Origin: JANQPA01 sp964628385
GTDB lineage: Bacteria > Bacteroidota > Bacteroidia > Chitinophagales > Saprospiraceae
Reading direction: 5' to 3'
DNA length: 12,127 nucleotides
NCBI GenBank assembly: GCA_964628385.1
Contig: CAZVOD010000108.1
Coordinates: forward strand, 1-12,127
The notes under the pieces are model-generated. The model did not search any database, had not been told where the DNA came from, and worked only from the letters and a program-made list of their open reading frames with translations. Of the stretch, positions 6,902-12,127 are shown piece by piece (position 1 is the stretch's first letter; each line of letters starts with the position of its first letter). The position numbers were made by a program, and so were the translations under genes.

Positions 6902-7435
6902 ATGGAACTTAAGCAAGCGATATCATTGATAAAAGAGGGCGTCAATAGCCCTGCTGGTACCTGGGCTGATATAGGGGCAGGAACGGGACTATTCACGTTA
7001 GCGCTTACTCAATTGTTAGGTGCTGAAGCTCGTATCATTGCTGCCGATAAAAATCCACATGCTTTGTATCGATTGCAAGGAGAAGTAGAGGTATCTTTTG
7101 AGATCGAGGAAGTGGATTTTACACGAGATATGAATTTACCGATTTGCGATGGGATAATTATGGCCAATACGCTGCATTATGCCAAAGAGCCCTTAAAAGC
7201 ATTGCAAAATATTCTGGGTCACCTGAAAACAGGAGGGCGTTTTATTCTGATAGAATATGATACTGATCGCCTGGTCCCATCCTGGGTGCCATATCCTGTG
7301 AACTATAATAAGTTTAAAGAGCTTTCCAAGCAGGTTGGCCTATCTGCACCCGTTTGGCTGGCAGAAACGCCCAGTCGGTATGGCAATGGTATGATCTATA
7401 CAGCTAGTTGTGATTATGTCAGGTCTGAGGCCTGA
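6902..7435 (+). CDS. class I SAM-dependent methyltransferase
   Basis: A 177-residue cytoplasmic protein with a compact Rossmann methyltransferase fold. Motif I is WADIGAGTGLFTLAL (21-35); Asp49 (IIAADKN) at the end of the second strand should hold the SAM ribose; Asp72 (EEVDFTRD) is the acidic loop residue near the adenine; DGIIMANTLHY (83-93) is the motif IV-like strand; and GGRFILIEYD (111-120) is the usual motif after the long helix. The C-terminus (PSWVPYPVNYNKF, ETPSRYGNGMIY) fits a set of small methyltransferases annotated only as SAM-dependent methyltransferase. No added substrate-binding domain is present, so the acceptor (small molecule, lipid or other) cannot be guessed. The ATG at 6902 gives a complete N-terminal helix before motif I; an AGGA lies one base before the ATG, too close to act as a normal ribosome site. 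The gene converges with the ankyrin gene downstream. Confidence 0.85.
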   Translation: MELKQAISLIKEGVNSPAGTWADIGAGTGLFTLALTQLLGAEARIIAADKNPHALYRLQGEVEVSFEIEEVDFTRDMNLPICDGIIMANTLHYAKEPLKALQNILGHLKTGGRFILIEYDTDRLVPSWVPYPVNYNKFKELSKQVGLSAPVWLAETPSRYGNGMIYTASCDYVRSEA

Positions 7436-7455
7436 AGATTTGATTACAACACTCT

Positions 7456-7472
7456 AATAAAAGGGATTTATT
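7456..7472. terminator. weak AT-rich hairpin between convergent genes
   Basis: AATAAA (7456-7461) and TTTATT (7467-7472) form a 6-bp AT-only stem with loop AGGGA. It lies at the junction of the two converging genes and overlaps the stop codon of the minus-strand ankyrin gene. Stability is low and there is no real T tract, so a role as shared terminator is only a possibility. Confidence 0.25.
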
Positions 7473-8103
7473 GTAGTAAAGACAGGGCTTTGCCCATAGC
7501 GAGGTCGGCAGCTGTTTTGCCTTCTTCATTCCTGGCATTGGGGTCAGCCCCATTTTTCAGTAACAATTCTACTATTTCGCTCTCCCCTTTGTGAGCTGCG
7601 GCATGAAGAGGGCGAATACCTGCTATTTGTTCGGCATTGGGATTAGCTCCATTGTCCAAAAGTAATTTGACAATAGCCAGATGGCTTCCCGCCACAGCAG
7701 AATGAAGTGGCGTAACTTCAAAGCCATTTTTGGAGGCTATATTGATTTGCGCTCCTTTTTTTATCAAAAAATCTGCAATTTCATGGTGCCCAAAGTAGCA
7801 GGCCAGGCCCAGTGGGGTAAAGCCATCATTAGAAAAGCTACCTAGCAGCCCGGGGTTTTTCTCGATCTGTTTTTTCACGGCATTTATCTTCCCGATAGCA
7901 CAAGCTTCAAAAAGGTCAAGCTCTTTTTTATGGTTTAAGAGCAGCGATGTAAGTTCTTCATTTTTTAGATAGGCGGACAGTTGAATAATGGAAAGGCCTG
8001 AAGGGGTTTGTATTTCTGCTAATTGAGGTTTTTTATTTAACAGTTCTCTTACCCTGTCAATATCATTGTTTTGAATAGCTTCTATGATTTGTTGCTGTTC
8101 CAT
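7468..8103 (-). CDS. ankyrin-repeat protein
   Basis: A 211-residue protein made almost wholly of ankyrin repeats, with no signal peptide or membrane segment, so probably cytoplasmic. Three repeats are clear: DGFTPLGLACYFGHHEIADF (93-112, running to 122), TPLHSAVAGSHLAIVKLLLD (131-150, within 126-157) and RPLHAAAHKGESEIVELLLK (164-183, within 161-190). A final half repeat follows (GKTAADLAM, 195-203), and degenerate ones precede (about 1-30, 34-58 and 62-90). Ankyrin repeats bind partner proteins and give no enzymatic function; the partner is not indicated here. The ATG at 8103 gives the start of the first capping repeat (MEQQQIIEAIQNNDIDRVRE). It lies 215 bp downstream of priA on the same strand, with its own possible promoter, and converges with the methyltransferase gene with a 32-bp gap. 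Some bacterial ankyrin proteins act as effectors or inhibitors, but nothing nearby suggests that here. Confidence 0.9.
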   Translation of the reverse strand: MEQQQIIEAIQNNDIDRVRELLNKKPQLAEIQTPSGLSIIQLSAYLKNEELTSLLLNHKKELDLFEACAIGKINAVKKQIEKNPGLLGSFSNDGFTPLGLACYFGHHEIADFLIKKGAQINIASKNGFEVTPLHSAVAGSHLAIVKLLLDNGANPNAEQIAGIRPLHAAAHKGESEIVELLLKNGADPNARNEEGKTAADLAMGKALSLLQ

Positions 8104-8140
8104 CTTTGACGAATCCTTTGTATACTTATCATGTCCTTAC

Positions 8141-8148
8141 CAAATTTA
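8141..8148 (-). promoter_or_regulatory. possible -7 box for the ankyrin gene
   Basis: Read on the minus strand this is TAAATTTG, an exact match to the Bacteroidota -7 motif TAnnTTTG. It lies 37 bp before the start codon, giving a leader of about 30 nt. No TTG at the ideal -33 distance was found, so support is partial. Confidence 0.35.
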
Positions 8149-8276
8149 GCAACAATTATTAAAATTATGCCCTCAGCAATGTTAAGTATTTTTCAATAAG
8201 TTAGTGTATAGTGCAAGTATTTCATTGCTAGGTGTTTTTTTATTATGAAAAAACGGGATATCTGAGAGCATATTTG

Positions 8277-8293
8277 GATGCTAACATAGCATC
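8277..8293 (-). terminator. hairpin downstream of priA
   Basis: GATGCTA (8277-8283) and TAGCATC (8287-8293) form a perfect 7-bp stem with a 3-nt loop, 26 bp beyond the priA stop codon on the minus strand. No T tract follows directly. An A/T-only inverted repeat, GTTTTTT...AAAAAAC, lies further on at about 8234-8254. The two could together end priA transcription, but neither is a textbook terminator. Confidence 0.4.
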
Positions 8294-8318
8294 TCTAAAT
8301 TTGTAAATACAGCATCGT

Positions 8319-10838
8319 TTAGTAGGGATCGACATCGATATTGACTCTTACGCCAGAAAGGCCTTCATTCTGGCGGAGTTGATGCATTGCATCTACCACA
8401 GCTTCTTTGGTAAATTTCATCTTTTGTGGATGTCGTTCCATTTTTACCAAAAAGTCAACTAGATAGTAATTTCTTATTCTGGAAATGAATGGCACGGCGG
8501 GGCCACGCACGGCATCTCCCAGCTTATGCTTGAGTAGTTTGCCATAGATATTGCCTGCTTTGTTGATGATATCTGTTTTTTTATGCTTTAAAGTCACCCG
8601 TATTAATCTGTAAAAAGGAGGGTATTTGAAAGTTTGTCTTTCCAGGATTTCGCGCTGAAATAAGGCAAAAAAATCGTGATCCCGTACTTCCCGGATCACC
8701 GGATGATCATTTTGCAGGGCCTGAATAATTACCTTTCCTTGTTTGTGCTTACGGCCGGCTCTACCACTAACCTGAGTCATCAGCTGGAAGGCCCGTTCAC
8801 TAGCCCTGAAATCTGGAAACTGAAGCATCTGATCAGCGCTGAGTACGCCTACGAGTGCTACATTTTCGAAATCCAGTCCTTTAGTGACCATTTGTGTGCC
8901 GACCAGAATATCAATATTGCCTTCTTCGAAGTTTCTGATTATTCTGGCATGGCCATCTTTTGAGCGTACCGAGTCAAAATCCATTCGGCTGATTCGGGCA
9001 TCCGGGAAATAAATTTTTACTTCATCCTCAATTTTCTCTGTACCTATTCCTTGTAATTTCATTTCTTTACTGCCACAGGCTGGGCAGTCGGCTCCCAATT
9101 TACTTTGGAAGCCGCAGTAATGGCATTTTAGGGCATTAAAGCCTTTGTGGTAGGTGAGGCTGACATCACAATAGCGGCATTCGGCATGCCAGCCACAAGT
9201 TGCACAGCGATAAAGGGGAGCAAATCCTCTACGATTTTGAAATAGGATAATCTGTTCTTGGTTTTTCAGTGTTTTTTCCATCTCCTCTAAAAGTAAGCTA
9301 GAGAAGTGTTTCTGACTTTTCCTTTCTTTGAGGTCCGGCTTCAGGTCAGCGATAATAATCTCAGGCATTTTGAGGCCACCAAAACGGTCAGGCATTTCAA
9401 TCAGCCCATATTTACCTTTTTTTGCATTGTGGTAAGATTCTACAGATGGGGTAGCGGTTCCCAAAATAACTTTTGCACCAAAGAGATGCGCTAGGTAAAT
9501 CGCAGTATCACGACCCTGATATCTTGGGTTGGGCTCAGATTGTTTGAAGGAGGGGTCATGTTCTTCGTCTACGATTATCAATTTTAGTTTTTGAAAGGGT
9601 AAAAAGAGAGCAGAACGGGCTCCTACCAGCACTGATTTTCCATTCAAAACACTATTCCATAATTCTACTCGCTCGTTGTTATTAAGGCGGGAGTGATAGA
9701 CGGCGATATCATTGCCAAAAATTTTTTGAAGGCGAGTGATTAGCTGGGCAGTCAGGGCTATTTCCGGTAGCAGATACAGTACTTGTTCTCCTTTTTTAAT
9801 AGCTTCTTTAATAAACTCGATGTATACGCGTGTTTTTCCACTGCCAGTTACGCCATGCAGCAGGGCTACTTCTTTTTCTTCAAAAGTATTTTTAATCTCT
9901 GTGATCGCTCGTGATTGTTGATCGGCCAGGATATGAGTTTCCAGGACGTCAGATCCGTAATCTATAAGTCGGCTTATTTCGCGCTCGTAAATTTCGAAGA
10001 TCTCTTTTTTTTGTATGGCTTTAATCACGCTATTATCAGCATTAGCTTTTTTGATTAATTCAGATTGGCGGATGTATTCTTTTTGGCCTTTCATGGTGAG
10101 GAAGGCCATGAGGGCTTCTACTTGTCGGTTGGAGCGGCTAAGTTTTTCAAAAGCTTCTTCGAGCGTGCTACTATCTGAGGCATAAGGCTCTTGCAGGCGT
10201 ACGCATTTTATTTTTTTGGGGCGGTATTTTTCTTTGAGATCCTCTTTTAAGAAAACGACTTTTTTTTCCAGAAGGCTTTTTACATACTTATATACGGCTT
10301 TTTGGTCCAGTATTTTTCGGATTTCTTCAATGGGCAACTCATTTTGGAAGGTCAGGGCTTCGGCTATGAGATATTCCTTATCGTTGAGTTCACTGAGGTG
10401 GGGTTCGTACTCAGTATTCAGGGTGATAATAGTTTCGCTGGTTAATTTCAGATTAGCGGGCAGGGCAGCGTTCATGACTTCTCCTGTTGTACAGCAGTAA
10501 TAGTTGGCAATCCAGTGCCAGAGTTTCAGGTGTATTGGCAGCAGAATAGGTTCTTCATCGATCACAGAGATAATATCCTTGGGCTGATAGTCCTTTGGTG
10601 GTGTTGCTGTTTTTTCGATTGCCAGAGCGGCATAGAGTTTATTCTTTCCAAACTTTACTTCCACACGTACGCCAAATTTGACATTGGCGACCAGGTAATT
10701 GGGTATGGCGTAGGTGAATGATTTGGGTACGGCCAGTGGTAGAATCACTTTGACAAATTGCCCGGAAGAAGGAGTGGGATGGAGTGTTTCCACAGCTAAG
10801 TATTTGTTTGAAAGATGAAGATGACTATTTCTTTTCAA
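8319..10838 (-). CDS. priA: primosomal protein N' (replication restart helicase PriA)
   Basis: PriA recognises stalled or collapsed replication forks and D-loops, unwinds the lagging arm 3' to 5' using ATP, and starts reloading of the replicative helicase. Numbered from the codon at 10838: the N-terminal 3'-DNA-end binding domain is at about 28-130 (VILPLAVPKSFTYAIP, GVRVEVKFGKNK); Walker A is GVTGSGKT (329-336); LLPEIALT follows (356-363); Walker B is DEEH (424-427), then FKQ; GTATPS is at 460-465; eight zinc-binding cysteines lie at 545, 548, 554, 557, 572, 575, 585 and 588; GTQMVTKGLDF (647-657) and QVSGRAGR (689-696) are helicase motifs V and VI. All key residues are present, so it should be functional. 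Length (839) is slightly above the usual 730-820. The start is uncertain: the frame has no ATG before residue 122. The first possible start is TTG at 10838, and GTG at 10793 (residue 16) would give a better-proportioned N-terminus. A stop codon (TAA) lies 8 codons upstream of the TTG. Confidence 0.96.
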   Translation of the reverse strand: MKRNSHLHLSNKYLAVETLHPTPSSGQFVKVILPLAVPKSFTYAIPNYLVANVKFGVRVEVKFGKNKLYAALAIEKTATPPKDYQPKDIISVIDEEPILLPIHLKLWHWIANYYCCTTGEVMNAALPANLKLTSETIITLNTEYEPHLSELNDKEYLIAEALTFQNELPIEEIRKILDQKAVYKYVKSLLEKKVVFLKEDLKEKYRPKKIKCVRLQEPYASDSSTLEEAFEKLSRSNRQVEALMAFLTMKGQKEYIRQSELIKKANADNSVIKAIQKKEIFEIYEREISRLIDYGSDVLETHILADQQSRAITEIKNTFEEKEVALLHGVTGSGKTRVYIEFIKEAIKKGEQVLYLLPEIALTAQLITRLQKIFGNDIAVYHSRLNNNERVELWNSVLNGKSVLVGARSALFLPFQKLKLIIVDEEHDPSFKQSEPNPRYQGRDTAIYLAHLFGAKVILGTATPSVESYHNAKKGKYGLIEMPDRFGGLKMPEIIIADLKPDLKERKSQKHFSSLLLEEMEKTLKNQEQIILFQNRRGFAPLYRCATCGWHAECRYCDVSLTYHKGFNALKCHYCGFQSKLGADCPACGSKEMKLQGIGTEKIEDEVKIYFPDARISRMDFDSVRSKDGHARIIRNFEEGNIDILVGTQMVTKGLDFENVALVGVLSADQMLQFPDFRASERAFQLMTQVSGRAGRKHKQGKVIIQALQNDHPVIREVRDHDFFALFQREILERQTFKYPPFYRLIRVTLKHKKTDIINKAGNIYGKLLKHKLGDAVRGPAVPFISRIRNYYLVDFLVKMERHPQKMKFTKEAVVDAMHQLRQNEGLSGVRVNIDVDPY

Positions 10839-10921
10839 ACAAAGAAAGTGTTTTTGTTAAGAAAAGGTTGAATGTGGAAAAAGGGACTGAAATTGGGGTG
10901 GGCTACGATGATATTCCCTCA

Positions 10922-10951
10922 AGACATGTCATGTCTAGACATGTCATGTCA
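10922..10951. repeat. tandem 15-bp palindromic repeat, possible operator
   Basis: Two adjacent 15-bp units, AGACATGTCATGTCT (10922-10936) and AGACATGTCATGTCA (10937-10951), are identical except for the last base. The first unit is itself a perfect odd palindrome (arms AGACATG/CATGTCT around a central T). Together, 10923-10950 forms one larger palindrome centred on the TCTAGA at 10934-10939, mismatched only at the two unit centres. The core GACATGTC is self-complementary and occurs twice, 15 bp apart. Such layered symmetry suits a dimeric or multimeric DNA-binding protein. It lies in the 317-bp divergent region between priA (84 bp upstream of its earliest start) and the gene at 11156 (205 bp upstream). 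Confidence 0.6.
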
Positions 10952-11020
10952 GTTTTGAAAGGACTTAAAAAATGTACTACATTGAGCTATACACAGTAGG
11001 GAGAAGCTAATTTTTACAAA

Positions 11021-11045
11021 TGACATATCTATAAATGACATGTCT
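11021..11045. repeat. second pair of TGACATRTCT sites with the same 15-bp spacing
   Basis: TGACATATCT (11021-11030) and TGACATGTCT (11036-11045) are direct repeats differing at one base and starting 15 bp apart, the same period as the tandem repeat 70 bp upstream. The second contains the same self-complementary core GACATGTC; the first has it with one change. This is the best evidence that the pattern is a real binding site and not a one-off duplication. The pair lies 111 bp before the start codon at 11156, so it may control that gene. The rest of 10839-11155 is AT-rich and holds no gene I can support and no recognised promoter. Confidence 0.55.
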
Positions 11046-11155
11046 GTTTTTTGAAGAAATATCTTGGTTTGTTCCAGTAATAACATTTTTTACTATTTTT
11101 ATTTTGCATCTTTCACCAAATCAAAATAAAATTACATCTAAAGAAAATTCAAGGC

Positions 11156-12046
11156 ATGAACCATAGCGACGCCAGCTGGCAGCTTCAAACACTTGATTCA
11201 CCCACAGCACTGAATCCATATGTTTTACAAATACATCATGCGGCACAATTTGTAGCCAGCATGGGCAATTCTTACCTGCCCCAGGAAAAGGATGATTCCC
11301 AATCTAATATGGCTTGGGTCAGCAGTAGGCACGGAATGATCAGCAGAGAAATTAAATTTGATACTTCTATCTGGATGGGACTTTTGTATCACCCCTTTGA
11401 GCTGCATATTTTTGATGCCAACCTGGATACTATCGCTTATCTGAGCCTCGGTGGGCACGGTAAAAAAGAGGTTCAGGAGTGGCTAATCAACGAAATTACA
11501 AGGCTGGGAGGCGACCCAAAGTTGTTCAATATTATTGATCACTACACTATTCCGCATCACCCTGTTAATGATGGTCAGCTTTTTGAGATTCAAAATCCGG
11601 TTTATCACCAAGAAATGGCCAGATACCGCTCCAATGTGGATTTGGTTCTAAAGGAAATCGCTGATGCTTTTGATCATTTTTCAACCATAAGGATCTGGCC
11701 CCATCATTTTGATACCGGAGCCGTTATTTTTGCTGGAGTAGATGAGCAAGGAAACGCTACAAAAACAATAGGCGTCGGTATGTCTATTCCGGATGAAAAT
11801 ATTAATGAGTATTATTATTATGTTAATCACTGGTCCAAAGATAGTAGCCCTGATTACAGTGACTTGCCAGAATTATCCGCAGGGCATTGGGTCATGGAAG
11901 GTTGGGTCGGCGCCGTTTTACCCATTTCTACATTACTTTCCGCTAATAGTGAATCAGAGCAGCATCAGGTAGCTTATTCTTTTTTCAAAATAGGAATTAA
12001 TGCCGCTTTGAAATTATTGGATGAAACAGCACTCCTACTAAAGTAA
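11156..12046 (+). CDS. uncharacterised conserved-looking protein
   Basis: A 296-residue protein without signal peptide or membrane helices, probably cytoplasmic. I do not recognise a named family with confidence; parts faintly recall DUF5996-type proteins, including the motif IRIWPHHFDTG (178-188). Visible features: an N-terminal helix with paired His (LQIHHAAQFVASMGNSYL, 24-41), a polar QEKDDSQSNMAW stretch (43-54), alternating beta strands (SREIKFD, FELHIFD, TIAYLSLGG, 63-100), a helix with EVQEWLINEITRLGG (105-119), IPHHPVND (132-139), the WPHHFD motif (181-186), an Ile/Gly-rich strand (TIGVGMSIPDENINEYYYYV, 204-223), then GHWVMEGWVGAVLPIS (243-258) and a C-terminal helix. The clustered His, Asp and Trp residues could form a metal or ligand site; this is inference. 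The ATG at 11156 is chosen because a good helix begins nearby; AAGG lies 5 bp before it. It diverges from priA, with palindromic repeats upstream. Confidence 0.8.
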   Translation: MNHSDASWQLQTLDSPTALNPYVLQIHHAAQFVASMGNSYLPQEKDDSQSNMAWVSSRHGMISREIKFDTSIWMGLLYHPFELHIFDANLDTIAYLSLGGHGKKEVQEWLINEITRLGGDPKLFNIIDHYTIPHHPVNDGQLFEIQNPVYHQEMARYRSNVDLVLKEIADAFDHFSTIRIWPHHFDTGAVIFAGVDEQGNATKTIGVGMSIPDENINEYYYYVNHWSKDSSPDYSDLPELSAGHWVMEGWVGAVLPISTLLSANSESEQHQVAYSFFKIGINAALKLLDETALLLK

Positions 12047-12104
12047 TGCTATATTTATTTTTGGTATAACTTCTAAGTAGTTCGCGAAATTAAGATATAT
12101 AATA

Positions 12105-12119
12105 AGGTTCGGAGAACCT
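12105..12119 (+). other. small perfect hairpin near the window end
   Basis: AGGTTC and GAACCT form a perfect 6-bp stem with a GGA loop, 58 bp after the stop of the preceding gene. No T tract is visible before the window ends at 12127, so a terminator role is unproven. It may belong to the next gene's leader. Confidence 0.35.
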
Positions 12120-12127
12120 GATATTGT

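Noticed and set aside
8676..8963. 95-codon + strand open frame inside priA
   Set aside because: It is antisense to conserved PriA helicase motifs and has no family features; a shadow frame.
10784..10999. 71-codon + strand frame across the priA start and the intergenic repeats
   Set aside because: It overlaps the priA N-terminus, reads through the palindromic repeats (giving a repeated RHVMS) and has no recognisable fold.
10922..11045. GACATGTC repeats considered as a CRISPR array
   Set aside because: The units are 15 bp, adjacent or 15 bp apart, palindromic and without spacers of 25-40 bp; no cas genes are in the window.
1..12127. Search by eye for tRNA or rRNA genes and riboswitches
   Set aside because: No cloverleaf, rRNA-like or known riboswitch core was recognised. 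queA has only a short leader, with nothing resembling a preQ1 riboswitch.

Overview
The window looks like chromosomal DNA from a free-living Bacteroidota bacterium, probably from the Saprospiria/Cytophagia-like part of the phylum. The grounds are a secreted protein ending in a type IX secretion (T9SS) sorting domain, a carboxypeptidase-regulatory-like secreted protein, the long form of QueA, moderate-to-low GC, little Shine-Dalgarno signal, and a promoter-like sequence before queA of the Bacteroidota type (TTG, 21 nt spacer, TAnnTTTG). The lineage is inferred from these signs, not from a database search.

Layout, left to right. A secreted CarboxypepD_reg-like protein (65-892, +) is followed by queA (1080-2249, +), the tRNA queuosine enzyme. 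An insertion-sequence relic fills 2272-3088: its terminal inverted repeats are nearly perfect, but its IS5-family transposase is dead, with in-frame stops and loss of the central catalytic block. A separate, highly folded 130-bp palindromic element lies within the relic. Next come a HI0933/BaiN-type flavoprotein (3151-4365, +), a large secreted M23 metallopeptidase with a T9SS tail (4549-6732, +) ending at a good intrinsic terminator, and a small class I SAM methyltransferase (6902-7435, +). Two minus-strand genes converge on it: an ankyrin-repeat protein (7468-8103) and, upstream of that, priA (8319-10838), the replication-restart helicase. A 317-bp divergent intergenic region carries two sets of palindromic GACATGTC-type sites, each with 15-bp spacing. 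An uncharacterised conserved-looking protein follows (11156-12046, +).

The genes do not form one pathway. This is mostly ordinary housekeeping and envelope content, with single-gene transcription units separated by 100-300 bp. The stretches most worth a second look are the decayed IS with its nested structured element, and the repeated palindromic sites between priA and the uncharacterised gene. No convincing new multi-gene system (defence, secondary metabolism, CRISPR, phage) is visible.
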